From positions 992,001 through 1,056,000 of the forward strand of contig NZ_JAFBCL010000001.1 of the NCBI RefSeq assembly GCF_016907655.1: a stretch of 64,000 nucleotides of DNA, given 5' to 3'. Both the position numbers and the translations under genes were made by a program. This DNA comes from Saccharothrix algeriensis. Its GTDB lineage: Bacteria; Actinomycetota; Actinomycetes; Mycobacteriales; Pseudonocardiaceae. The notes below the pieces were generated by a model. That model did no database searches. It was given only the letters and a program-made list of their open reading frames with translations, and had not been told where the DNA came from. This document shows, piece after piece, positions 19,744-27,351 of this stretch (position 1 is the first letter of the stretch; each line of letters starts with the position of its first letter).

Positions 19744-20124
19744 GTGGACGACCGGCTCGACAGGGGTGGCCAGGCCAGGGTGGAGACGACCGAGGTGCGG
19801 GGCGCGGTCGTCGTGACGGTGACCGGCGACGTCGACATGGCCCCGGCGTGCAGCCCCCGCGAAGAGGTGCTCGACCGGCTCGACCACCGCCCCAGCGCCC
19901 TCGTGGTGGACCTGACCGGGGTGACGTTCTTCGGCTCGCCCGGCATCTCGGCGCTGGTGGCGGCCAGCCGGCGGGCCGAGCGCCTCGGCGTCCCGTTCGC
20001 CGTCGTGGCCGACCACCGCGCGGTGCTCCGACCGCTCCACGTCACCGGCGTGGCCGAGACCCTCGACGTGTACGCCACGCGGGCCGCCGCGTTCGCCGCG
20101 CTGCCGAGCACCTCCTCGCCGTGA
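19744..20124 (+). CDS. STAS-domain anti-sigma factor antagonist
   Basis: 126 aa from GTG 19744. Single STAS domain: VVVTVTGDVDMAPACSPREEVL, ALVVDLTGVTFFGSPGISALVAASRRAERLG. Ser in FFGSPGIS is the expected phosphorylation site of SpoIIAA/RsbV-type antagonists. When dephosphorylated such a protein would bind an anti-sigma kinase and free its sigma factor. No kinase is adjacent; the MEDS-HATPase protein at 7.5 kb is the only candidate in the window. Confidence 0.88.
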   Translation: MDDRLDRGGQARVETTEVRGAVVVTVTGDVDMAPACSPREEVLDRLDHRPSALVVDLTGVTFFGSPGISALVAASRRAERLGVPFAVVADHRAVLRPLHVTGVAETLDVYATRAAAFAALPSTSSP

Positions 20125-20476
20125 CGGCCCCTCGCGGCGCCGGCTGGACCGGGGCGCCGGGCTCCGGCCGGGGGCGGCGGCCTGGGCGGCGGCCGAGCCG
20201 GCGGCGACGGGCCGCCGCCGGGGTGACGACGGCGGTGTGATCCCCGACCTGACCGGGTACCCGGCGTCCGCCGTGTGCGCGTGCGCGCGTGATCTGCACG
20301 GTAGGGCCGCTGCGGCGGCTCGCCCTGACCCGGCGCGGTGTCGTTGAAACACCCAGCGCCCGTGCCGGGTCAGGGTTTCCCGCCGGGGCCCCTCCGTGCG
20401 CGGGCAGCGGCAGCGACCACCCGCGCGCGACCGGGCCGCCCCGCGCGGCGACCGGACCGGGCCGCACAATGCGGGG
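20125..20476 (+). other. Intergenic stretch with a long stem-loop
   Basis: 352 bp before the ECF41 gene. It holds a GCC/CGG-rich low-complexity part (20150-20235) and a stem-loop at 20323-20375 listed separately. I see no gene in it. CACAAT at 20465-20470, six bases before the GTG of the sigma gene, may be a -10 box for a leaderless transcript. Confidence 0.55.
20323..20375 (+). terminator. Nested stem-loop (terminator or 5' regulatory hairpin)
   Basis: A perfect 12-bp stem, CCCTGACCCGGC (20323-20334) with its complement at 20364-20375, extendable by about four pairs. Inside is a smaller hairpin GGTGT/ACACC (20337-20353) with loop CGTTGAA. It could terminate the STAS transcript or regulate the sigma gene; there is no T-tract. 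Confidence 0.5.
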
Positions 20477-21379
20477 GTGCCCACCGATCGCCCCCTCGAC
20501 GAGTTCGAGGCGCAGCGCACCCGCCTGTTCGGCCTCGCCTACCGGCTGCTCGGCTCGGCGCACGACGCGGAGGACGTCGTGCAGGACGCCTACCTCCGGT
20601 GGCACGGCGCGGACGGGGTGCGCACCCCGTCCGCCTGGCTCACCCGCGTGGTCACCAACCTGTGCCTCAACCGGCTGACCTCCGCGCGGGCCCGGCGGGA
20701 GCGCTACGTCGGGCCGTGGCTGCCCGAGCCGGTGCCCACCGCCGACGGCGCGCTGGGCCCGCTGGAGACGGCCGAGCAGCGCGAGTCGGTGTCGTTCGCC
20801 TTCCTGGTGCTGCTGGAACGGCTCACCCCGGCCGAGCGGGCGGTGTTCGTGCTGCACCGGGCGTTCGGCTACGGCCACCGCGAGATCGCCGAGCTGACCG
20901 GCCTGTCCGAGGCGAACTGCCGCCAGCTGCACCACCGGGCGCGGCAGCACGTGGCGCGGGCCGCCCCCCGCTTCCCCGGCGACCGCGCGGCCGGGGCCCG
21001 GCTCGTCGAGCGCTTCCTCGCGGCGGCGCGCGGCGGCGACGTGGCCGGCCTCGCGGAGCTGCTGGCGGCCGACGTCACGTCGTGGGCCGACGGCGGCGGC
21101 CGGGTGTCGGTCGCGCGCCGCCCGGTGGTGGGCCGGGACCGGGTGATCCGCTACCTCGTCGGCGGGATCACCCGCTTCGGCGCCGGGCTGGACGCCGCGG
21201 TCGTCGAGGTCAACGGCCTGCCCGCGGTGCTGGGGACGGCCGGCGGCGCGGTCGTCGGCGTGCTGGCGCCCGACCTCGCGGACGGGCGGATCACGGCGCT
21301 GCGGATCGTCGCCAACCCGGCGAAGCTGGAATTCCTGCGCCGCGGGCTGTCACATCCGGGCGGCCTCGTCGGTTCCTGA
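20477..21379 (+). CDS. sigJ-like: ECF41-family sigma factor with SnoaL-like C-terminal domain
   Basis: 300 aa from GTG 20477. Region 2 reads LFGLAYRLLGSAHDAEDVVQDAYLRW, region 4 FGYGHREIAELTGLSEANCRQLHHRARQHV. The extension carries WADGGGR and a final NPAKLEF, the DGGGR and NPDKL-type motifs that define ECF41, in which this domain regulates sigma activity in cis instead of an anti-sigma factor. ECF41 genes usually sit beside a carboxymuconolactone decarboxylase, oxidoreductase or epimerase (COE) gene that they control; the next gene is an epimerase-type protein, as expected. Confidence 0.92.
   Translation: MPTDRPLDEFEAQRTRLFGLAYRLLGSAHDAEDVVQDAYLRWHGADGVRTPSAWLTRVVTNLCLNRLTSARARRERYVGPWLPEPVPTADGALGPLETAEQRESVSFAFLVLLERLTPAERAVFVLHRAFGYGHREIAELTGLSEANCRQLHHRARQHVARAAPRFPGDRAAGARLVERFLAAARGGDVAGLAELLAADVTSWADGGGRVSVARRPVVGRDRVIRYLVGGITRFGAGLDAAVVEVNGLPAVLGTAGGAVVGVLAPDLADGRITALRIVANPAKLEFLRRGLSHPGGLVGS
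21348..21370 (+). promoter_or_regulatory. Candidate ECF41-type promoter
   Basis: TGTCACA at 21348-21354 and CGTC at 21367-21370, the two elements described for ECF41 targets, lie at the 3' end of the sigma gene and upstream of the epimerase gene. The spacing is 12 bp, which is short for a -35/-10 pair, so the -10 assignment is doubtful. TGACACA follows at 21384. Confidence 0.4.
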
Positions 21380-21410
21380 CGGGTGACACACGACCCGGGA
21401 GGAGCTTCTC

Positions 21411-22175
21411 GTGCGGATTCTGGTGACCGGTGGGACCGGCGTGCTCGGCCGGCCGGTGGTCCGGCGGCTGGTGGACGCGGGGCAGGAGGTGCGCGTGCTG
21501 AGCCGCGGCGCGCCCGTCGACGACCGCCACGCGTCGGCGGACCTGGCGACCGGGCGCGGGGTGGCGCGGGCGCTGGCCGGCGTCGACGTGGTGGTCCACT
21601 GCGCCACCGCGTTCGGCCGGCGGGCGGAGGTCGCGCTCGCCGGGACCCTGGTGCGGGCGGCGCTGGGCGCGGCCCGGCCGCACCTGGTGTACGTCTCGAT
21701 CGTCGGCGTCGACCGCGTCCCCCTGGGCTACTACCGGGGCAAGCTGGCGGCCGAGCGGCTGATCGCGGGCTCCGGCCTGCCGCACACGATCCTGCGCGCG
21801 ACCCAGTTCCACGACCTGGTGCGCGTGCTGCTGGCCAAGGGGTCCCGCCTGCCGGTGCTGCCGGTGCCCGCGCTGCGCTGCCAGCCGGTCGACGTCGTCG
21901 ACGTGGCGGGCCGCCTGGCCGAGCTGGCGGTCGGCTCCCCCGCCGGCCGCGCGCCCGACTTCGGCGGCCCCGAGACCCTGGACGCGCGGGAGCTAGCCCG
22001 GTCGTTCCTCCGGGTCACCGGCCTGCGCAAGCGGTTGGCGCCGGTCCGGCTGCCCGGCCGGGTGTTCCGCGCCTACCGCGCGGGCGGGCACCTCGCGGCC
22101 GACCACGCGGGCCGGATCACGTTCGAGGACCACCTGGCCGCCCACCCGGACCCGCTCGGCGGGTACCGGGCGTGA
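21411..22175 (+). CDS. NAD(P)-binding epimerase/NmrA-like protein, ECF41 partner
   Basis: 254 aa from GTG 21411 with GGGAGGAG just upstream. The N-terminal Rossmann motif is ILVTGGTGVLGRPVVRRL; later blocks are HLVYVSIVGVDRVPLGYYRGKLAAERLI and LRATQFHDLVR, typical of atypical SDRs of the NmrA/NAD(P)H-binding type. It lacks the canonical YxxxK in the usual form but has YYRGK at the equivalent place. As the COE-type neighbour of an ECF41 sigma factor it is probably its regulon member. Substrate unknown. Confidence 0.88.
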   Translation: MRILVTGGTGVLGRPVVRRLVDAGQEVRVLSRGAPVDDRHASADLATGRGVARALAGVDVVVHCATAFGRRAEVALAGTLVRAALGAARPHLVYVSIVGVDRVPLGYYRGKLAAERLIAGSGLPHTILRATQFHDLVRVLLAKGSRLPVLPVPALRCQPVDVVDVAGRLAELAVGSPAGRAPDFGGPETLDARELARSFLRVTGLRKRLAPVRLPGRVFRAYRAGGHLAADHAGRITFEDHLAAHPDPLGGYRA

Positions 22176-22179
22176 GGGC

Positions 22180-22218
22180 GCCCGGGCCGGGCGCACGAGG
22201 GGCGCGCCCGGCCCGGGC
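22180..22218. terminator. Bidirectional terminator hairpin
   Basis: A perfect 15-bp stem (22180-22194 with 22204-22218) and 9-base loop lies between the convergent epimerase and DUF3152 genes. No T-tract, as is usual in high-GC actinomycetes. Confidence 0.7.
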
Positions 22219-22250
22219 CCGCTCCCCGGAGGGGCCCCGGCGGGCCCGCG

Positions 22251-23060
22251 TCAGGACGAGGGCCACGGGTTGGGGGTGCACGACTTGCCGTCGGGCGGGA
22301 TCACCGCGCCCTGGTCGACCCCGGAGGTGATGGCGGCCAGCTCGTCGTTGTCGGTGCTCAGCGTCTGCTGCATCATCAGGGGGGCCGGGGCGCCGTCCAC
22401 CGGGCACGGCTCGTGGCCGTGCCCGAGGAAGTGGCCGACCTCGTGGTTGACCATGTAGAGCCGGTAGGCCCGCAACTCGCCGCCGTACGCGTGCGAGCCG
22501 CGGAACCAGCGGGCCGAGCTGAGGTAGACCTCCGCGCCGATCCGGCAGGACGTGTCGAAGGGCAGGTCGAACCCGCACAGCCGCCGTGCCGTGTCCTGCG
22601 AGGCCAACCGGATGCGCAGGGCCGGCTCGGCGGCGGCGTCGACGCGGTGGAACCGGTGGCCCGCCCGCGCCCAGCCGCGCGGGTGGGCCAGCGCGTAGTC
22701 GACCACGGCGGCGAAGTTGTCGTCGCCGCGCGGGAGCGACACGCCGTCCTCGACCTCGACCGAGTACGGGGTGCCGCCCGTGCCGGTCGTGCCCGGCACG
22801 ACCCGCCACGTGCCCGCGCCGCGCAGCGGGAACGGCGGGCCCGGCGGCAGGTCGGCCGTGCGGGCGGAGACCAGCGGCGGCGCGGGCGGGGGCGCGGGCG
22901 ACCGGTCGGTGGACCGGGCGGCCTCCGGCACCGCCACCACCTCGGGCGCCGGCCACCGGACGGTGGCCGTCGGGGCCGCCGCCCCGAACTCCAGCGCCAG
23001 CACGGTGGTCACCGCCAGGCACAGGCCGGTCAGGTAGGCGACGAAGGGCACCGCCCTCAT
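22251..23060 (-). CDS. Secreted DUF3152 protein, zinc-metalloprotease-like
   Basis: 269 aa from ATG 23060. Membrane anchor or signal at residues about 4-25, a Pro-rich linker, then the DUF3152 domain: FHRVDAAAEPALRIRLASQDTARRLCGF, AEVYLSSARWFRGS and YMVNHEVGHFLGHGHEPCP. HEVGHFLGHGHE has the HExxHxxxxxH layout of metzincin/matrixin zinc proteases, and LMMQQT resembles the following Met-turn. The start overlaps the stop of the upstream hydrolase-like gene (ATGA), so the two exported proteins are co-translated. Confidence 0.88.
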   Translation of the reverse strand: MRAVPFVAYLTGLCLAVTTVLALEFGAAAPTATVRWPAPEVVAVPEAARSTDRSPAPPPAPPLVSARTADLPPGPPFPLRGAGTWRVVPGTTGTGGTPYSVEVEDGVSLPRGDDNFAAVVDYALAHPRGWARAGHRFHRVDAAAEPALRIRLASQDTARRLCGFDLPFDTSCRIGAEVYLSSARWFRGSHAYGGELRAYRLYMVNHEVGHFLGHGHEPCPVDGAPAPLMMQQTLSTDNDELAAITSGVDQGAVIPPDGKSCTPNPWPSS

Positions 23061-24634
23061 GCGGGCTCCAAACCGGCCGAGCCGTAGTCGCACGCCGCGT
23101 TCCACAGCAGGAACGACGGGGCCCCCGCGTCCCGGGTGGCCGTGACCTGGGCCTGGATCTCGCCGGGACCGTAGTGGTGGCCCAGCGAGAACGCCTGGAG
23201 CCACGGGATGACGACCGTGCCGGTGCCGCGGGTCAGGTCCAGGAAGTTCGCGACCGACGCGCGCACGATGTCGTACGGCTGGGCGTTGGGGTTGGCCACG
23301 CCGTACTCGTCCGGGCCCCAGTGCGAGGGGTAGACCATCGGCGAGACGTAGTCCACGTGCGGCGACATACCGGGGATGTCCTGCGCCACGTCGCCGGGGC
23401 TGTGCGCCGCAATGCCGAACACCGACGCGCCCAGGTACGCACCCAGCGGGCGGACGGCGGCGCGGCTGTCCCGCAGGAAGTCCACGATGGACTGCTCGGG
23501 CGAGGTCGCCAGGCCGGGGAAGGACATCTGGCCGAGCGGGCCGTCCGGCCGGCGCACGTAGTCGTAGAGGATGTCGTCGAAGCCCAGCTGCGCGGCCTCC
23601 TTGGCGATGGCGATGTTGTAGTCGCGCACCTCGGTGTTGGCGAAGTTGGTGAACGCGTACTCGCCGTAGTGCGCCGACCAGGGCGCGCCGGAGGTGTTCT
23701 GGGTGACGCGGTCGCGGGCGCCGGACTCCCACGACGCCCTGCCCAGCACCGGGTCGCGGAAGGCCACCAGCCGGCCGACCACGCGCAGCCCCATGCCGTG
23801 CAGCTCGTCCAGCGCGGCGCGGGCGTCGTAGTAGGCGCGGGTCGCGCCGATCTCCCTGGCCAGCGGCACCTGGGAGTCGTAGCCGATCTCGCCGCTCTCG
23901 TCCTTGATGTCGAGCTGCACCGTGTCGATGCGGCGTTCGCGCGCCATCGCCAGCACCGGGTCGCGCAGCTCCGGCGTGGCCCACGCGGTGGCGCTCATGT
24001 GGACCGCGCGCATCCCCGGGTGGGTGACCTTCACGGGGACGTCCTGCTGCGCGGTGTTGCCGGCGGCGTCGACGGCGCGGACCCGCAGCTGCGCGGGCAC
24101 GGAGTCCAGCGACGCCTCGAACCGGCCGTCGCGCACCGGCACCTCCTGGTCGCCCAGGTGGACCGCGTCCGCGCCGTCGGCGGTGCCGCGCACGGTCAGC
24201 GGGCCGCGCGGCGACTTCGCCTCGGCCAGCTCGACGGTCACGGCGGGCGGCGTGGCGTCGATGGTGAAGACCCGCTCGACGGTGGCGTCGGGCAGCCACG
24301 GCAGCGGGTTGGGCACCCGCACCGACAGCGTGTGCTCGCCCTCCCCCAGCTCCGTGCCGGCCAGCGTCATCCGGCCGTCGGTCTGCCGGACCTCGACCGG
24401 CCGGCCGTCCACCTGCACCGAGACCCGCTGGAGCTCGGCCGGGTCGTCCGCCGTGATCGCCACCTGCTGGACGCCGGACGGGGTGATGGAGGAGCCGTCG
24501 GCGAGGTCGGCGACGGCCAGGCTGACGTCGCGGCTGTGCACGACCGTGGTGACGACACCTGCCACCACCAGCAGCACCGCGATCGCGACTACTGGTATCA
24601 GGACGCGCTTCGCCCTGAGTGGTGAATCCGACAC
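23057..24634 (-). CDS. Exported putative glycoside hydrolase (DUF4015-type) with Ig-like domains
   Basis: 525 aa from ATG 24634. An N-terminal TM segment (RVLIPVVAIAVLLVVAGVVTTVV), two beta-rich Ig-like repeats at about 45-215 (VSVQVDGRPVEVRQ, TIDATPPAVTVELAEA, VRAVDAAGNTAQQDV), then a C-terminal TIM-barrel-like domain with VQLDIKDESGEIGYDSQVPLA, GLRVVGRLVAFRDPVLG, LGFDDILYDYVRRPDG and VDYVSPMVYPSHWGP. This order matches putative glycoside hydrolases of the DUF4015 group. It probably acts on a polysaccharide at the outer membrane face. Substrate unknown. Confidence 0.85.
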   Translation of the reverse strand: MSDSPLRAKRVLIPVVAIAVLLVVAGVVTTVVHSRDVSLAVADLADGSSITPSGVQQVAITADDPAELQRVSVQVDGRPVEVRQTDGRMTLAGTELGEGEHTLSVRVPNPLPWLPDATVERVFTIDATPPAVTVELAEAKSPRGPLTVRGTADGADAVHLGDQEVPVRDGRFEASLDSVPAQLRVRAVDAAGNTAQQDVPVKVTHPGMRAVHMSATAWATPELRDPVLAMARERRIDTVQLDIKDESGEIGYDSQVPLAREIGATRAYYDARAALDELHGMGLRVVGRLVAFRDPVLGRASWESGARDRVTQNTSGAPWSAHYGEYAFTNFANTEVRDYNIAIAKEAAQLGFDDILYDYVRRPDGPLGQMSFPGLATSPEQSIVDFLRDSRAAVRPLGAYLGASVFGIAAHSPGDVAQDIPGMSPHVDYVSPMVYPSHWGPDEYGVANPNAQPYDIVRASVANFLDLTRGTGTVVIPWLQAFSLGHHYGPGEIQAQVTATRDAGAPSFLLWNAACDYGSAGLEPA

Positions 24635-24772
24635 CGGCGGCTCCCATCTTGGTGCGGCATAGTCAAGCAGCGACTAGCCCACCGGGCGGTCCGGCAAACG
24701 GAAGGTCATCCGAAGGTGGGTATGTGGTTTCCCGGGGCCGTCGCGCAGCGGGATCCGCGCCACCATCAGGAC

Positions 24773-25816
24773 GTGAACAGCACAACCACGACCGCCCGCC
24801 GGAGCCCGCTCGCCGTCGCCCTCCTCGCGGCCGTCTGCTGCGCGTGCTCCGCGCAGCCCGTGCCCGAGGCGCCCGCCGCCGCACCCGCGAGCGCGGCGCA
24901 GCCCGCCGCGCAGGACTCGTCCCCGCCGCCCGACCCGGTCTCGGTGGGGGCCAACGAGCTGGGCGAGGTGCCGGTCCTGATGTACCACCGCCTGACCGCG
25001 CAGCCGTCGTCGGTCTACGACCGGACGCCGGAGGCGTACCGGGCGGAGCTGGAGCGGCTGGCGGCCGAGGGCTACGTGCCGGTGACGGCGGCCGAGTACG
25101 CCACCGGCCGCCTCGACCTCCCGGCCGGGCGTCACCCGGTCGTGCTGACGTTCGACGACGGCGACCCGACCCAGTTCGCGCTGGGGCCGGACGGCCAACC
25201 GGTGGCGGGCACGGCGATCGCGATCCTGCTCGACGTCGCCGCGCGCAACCCCGGCTTCCGCCCGGTCGCGAGCCTGTACGTCAACGCCGCGCCGTTCGGC
25301 ACGGCCGACGGCGCGGGGGTGCTGCCGTGGCTGCGCGACCACGGCTTCGAGATCGGCAACCACACCCAGCAGCACACCAACCTGTCGGCCGCCGGCGACG
25401 AGCAGGTGCAGGAGGCGATCGTGCTGGGGCAGCGCGAGATCCAGCGCGCCGTGCCGGACTACCCGGTGGTCAGCCTCTCGCTGCCGTTCGGCGCGATCCC
25501 CGGCAACGGGCCGCTCGCCCTGCGCGGCGCGTTCGACGGCACGTCCTACGAGCACCGGTGCGCGCTGCTGGTCGGCGCGGGCCCGGCGCCGTCGCCGTAC
25601 TCGGCGGGCTTCGACCCGCAGAACGTGCCGCGCATCCGCTCGCAGGACGCGTCCGGGGACGAGGCCGAGTTCGGCTCCACCGCGTGGCTGGACAAGCTGG
25701 CCGCGAACCCGGCGACGCGCTACACCTCCGACGGCGTGGCGGACCGGATCTCCTTCCCGGCCGCGGCGGGCGCGGAGCCGGCGCAGCAGTACGCCGACAA
25801 GGTCTTCAAGTACTGA
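24773..25816 (+). CDS. Polysaccharide deacetylase (NodB-like) lipoprotein
   Basis: 347 aa from GTG 24773. An N-terminal signal ends LAAVCCACSAQP, a plausible lipobox. The NodB fold follows: EVPVLMYHRLT, PVVLTFDDGDPTQFALG (Asp-Asp pair), GFEIGNHTQQHTNLS (HxxxH metal ligands). These enzymes remove N- or O-acetyl groups from chitin-type or peptidoglycan sugars. The motifs needed for metal binding are present. It is divergent from the hydrolase-like gene, and the three surface enzymes may form a cell-wall cluster. Two bases after its stop the 36-bp tandem units of repeat copy 1 begin. Confidence 0.88.
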   Translation: MNSTTTTARRSPLAVALLAAVCCACSAQPVPEAPAAAPASAAQPAAQDSSPPPDPVSVGANELGEVPVLMYHRLTAQPSSVYDRTPEAYRAELERLAAEGYVPVTAAEYATGRLDLPAGRHPVVLTFDDGDPTQFALGPDGQPVAGTAIAILLDVAARNPGFRPVASLYVNAAPFGTADGAGVLPWLRDHGFEIGNHTQQHTNLSAAGDEQVQEAIVLGQREIQRAVPDYPVVSLSLPFGAIPGNGPLALRGAFDGTSYEHRCALLVGAGPAPSPYSAGFDPQNVPRIRSQDASGDEAEFGSTAWLDKLAANPATRYTSDGVADRISFPAAAGAEPAQQYADKVFKY

Positions 25817-25818
25817 AC

Positions 25819-25960
25819 AGGCCGCCTCGCGCGACGGCGCTCCGACCCCCGTAGGCCGCGCCCCGCGCGACGGCGCTGCAGCTCTCGCAGGCCCCGCCCC
25901 GCGCGACGGCGCTTCAACTCTCGCAGGCCGCGCCCCGCGCGGCGGCGCTTCAGCGCAGCC
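25819..25960 (+). repeat. 36-bp tandem units at the end of repeat element copy 1
   Basis: Four head-to-tail units (34, 36, 36, 36 bp; starts at 25819, 25853, 25889 and 25925), each beginning AGGCC and containing CGCGCGACGGCGCT. The last unit runs straight into the palindromic element. The same unit occurs twice at copy 2 (about 34375-34446) and three times at copy 3 (63161-63273). Confidence 0.85.
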
Positions 25961-26420
25961 GTGTGCCTCGTGTTCTCCCCGTACGGCCTGGGCGCAGCCC
26001 GATCATGTTTTCCGGGGGGCGTCAAGCACGCCCTTCGCTTGACGCCCCCCGGAAAACATGATTGCCTCCGGCAGGCCGTGCGGGGAGAACACGACGCACT
26101 TCCCTTCTCCTTGGGGGCCTCCCGGCCGCTTTTCTCACCAAGATCGCGCACCGATCCGGGTGAGATTTGGGGCCGTACCGATCTAAGCTGAAGAACTTTA
26201 AAGAGTCCTCGCCGGACAGGCAGGCCGCCAAGGAGAATGAAAAGAAACAGCGGTCGTGTTCCCCCCGCATGACCTGTCAAAGACAACCATGCTTTTCCTG
26301 GGGGTGCAAGCGAAAAGCGTGCTTGCACCCCCAGGAAAAGCATGGTAGCCCTCCGGGCAGGCCATACGGGGAGAACACGAGAGCACCGGACTGCACGGGG
26401 CGTGCCGAAGGCCAAAAGCC
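25961..26420 (+). repeat. Nested-palindrome element, copy 1 (modules A then B)
   Basis: Module A (25968-26094): 23-bp outer arms 25968-25990 and 26072-26094 (one mismatch) enclose a perfect 26-bp hairpin 26002-26027/26037-26062 with a 9-base loop, plus mini-hairpins GGGC-GCA-GCCC and TGCC-TCC-GGCA. Module B (26254-26380): outer arms 26254-26276/26358-26380, perfect 25-bp hairpin 26287-26311/26321-26345, mini-hairpins TGTC-AAA-GACA and GCCC-TCC-GGGC. A 159-bp AT-richer spacer has ends TTCTCCTTGG and CCAAGGAGAA that can also pair. Modules A and B are related to each other in inverted orientation. The tail contains GCACG-GGG-CGTGC. Sits between convergent genes. No transposase gene. Confidence 0.95.
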
Positions 26421-26498
26421 GGAAGCCGCGAACTTCGGGCTTCAGGCTGGAGTTGTCGGGGCTTGGGGCGTGGGGCCGTCGGCTGCCGGTGGGTGGTG

Positions 26499-27158
26499 TC
26501 AGCGGAGGCGTTGGAGGTAGCCGTTGTCGAGCAGCCAGAGCACGTTGAGGCGTTCCGGCGCGCCGGGTACGAGGTCGCCGCGCAATTGGTACTGGAGGCC
26601 GCCGCCGAGCTGGTGGAACCAGGGTGCGATCGGGCCCGCGTCCACCCGGAACGGCCTGGTCACCAAGTACACGTGGTAGTTGCAGCCCGCTGCCGGGGTG
26701 GAGACCAGGTTCTGCGGCGGGATGGAGCGGGTGGTGTAGGGCAGGCCGGCGGGGGCCAGGAAAGCGCCGTACTCGCTGCCGTAGCGGTCGATGCGCTGTC
26801 CGGTGCGCAGGTCCTGCTGCCACTTGACCGGGTCACCCGAGGGGGTCAGCAGGTAGCCGTCCTTCGGCGGGTACCGCCACGTGTTGCCGGCCTGGTCGTA
26901 GTAGGTGGCGAGGAACTGCTCCTCGGAGCGGTGGCCGGTGCGGCTGTAGCCGACCAGTTGCAGGCCCACCGGGCCGAGCACGGGCAGCCGCTCGGGGCCC
27001 AACCTCCGGTCGCCGCGGTGGTGCTCGGCGGAGCACTCGGTGAGCCCGGTGGGCGCGGCCTGCGCCGGCGTTGCGCCGGTCAGGGCAGTCGCCAAGGCCA
27101 GTGACGCCGCGGCCACCGCCGTCGCGGTGTGCCTGGTCAACCGGCGTAACCACTTCAT
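26499..27158 (-). CDS. Secreted TNT-domain NAD(P)+ glycohydrolase
   Basis: 219 aa from ATG 27158. Signal peptide with cleavage near TPAQAAP (residues about 1-35). The C-terminal half is a TNT (tuberculosis necrotizing toxin) domain: RYPPKDGYLLTPSGDPVKW, GQRIDRYGSEYGAFLAPAGLPY, TRSIPPQNL, CNYHVYLVTRPFRVDAGPIAPWFHQLGGGLQYQL. The RYG, RSIPP, YHVY and GGGLQYQ blocks hold the Arg, Arg, His and Gln positions important in the known toxin. TNT enzymes hydrolyse NAD+ to ADP-ribose and nicotinamide. No immunity-factor gene is adjacent: repeat copy 1 lies downstream and a small acidic protein is divergent upstream. Confidence 0.9.
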   Translation of the reverse strand: MKWLRRLTRHTATAVAAASLALATALTGATPAQAAPTGLTECSAEHHRGDRRLGPERLPVLGPVGLQLVGYSRTGHRSEEQFLATYYDQAGNTWRYPPKDGYLLTPSGDPVKWQQDLRTGQRIDRYGSEYGAFLAPAGLPYTTRSIPPQNLVSTPAAGCNYHVYLVTRPFRVDAGPIAPWFHQLGGGLQYQLRGDLVPGAPERLNVLWLLDNGYLQRLR

Positions 27159-27351
27159 CCGAACACCCTCCCGAGATCGAAGTCCGGGGAGACGCTAGCG
27201 CCGCCCGGCGCGCGCCCGGGGCGCGTCGGAGCGGGTTCACCTGATCCGCCGATGGTGATCCACTGTGAGTGGTCCCCGGTCCGCGACCGGCCCGGGTTTT
27301 CCGGTCGGCCGCCGGGGTAGCCGAGCACCTGACCCACCGAGAGGAGCGACG

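Noticed and set aside
20477..20479. Longer start for the sigma factor at 20396
   Set aside because: The extra N-terminus is Arg/Pro-rich without similarity, while GTG 20477 is preceded by a -10-like box and gives the normal family start.
25819..25960. Tandem units as a CRISPR array
   Set aside because: Units are contiguous with no unique spacers, differ in length, and no cas genes are present. The other tandem arrays fail for the same reason.
25961..26191. Paralogous 76-codon ORFs inside repeat copies 1 and 3 (25961-26191 and 63274-63504)
   Set aside because: They span the palindromes, the reading frame is broken in copy 2 by a one-base longer loop, and composition is that of a folded repeat. 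Similarity simply reflects the shared element.
26198..26386. Minus-strand ORFs across module B of the elements (26198-26386, 34095-34316, 63446-63727)
   Set aside because: They read through perfect inverted repeats and are not conserved as proteins; no ribosome sites.
25961..26420. Elements as integron attC sites or IS ends
   Set aside because: No integrase or transposase gene in the window, no attC R/L boxes recognised, and no clear target-site duplication at the boundaries.
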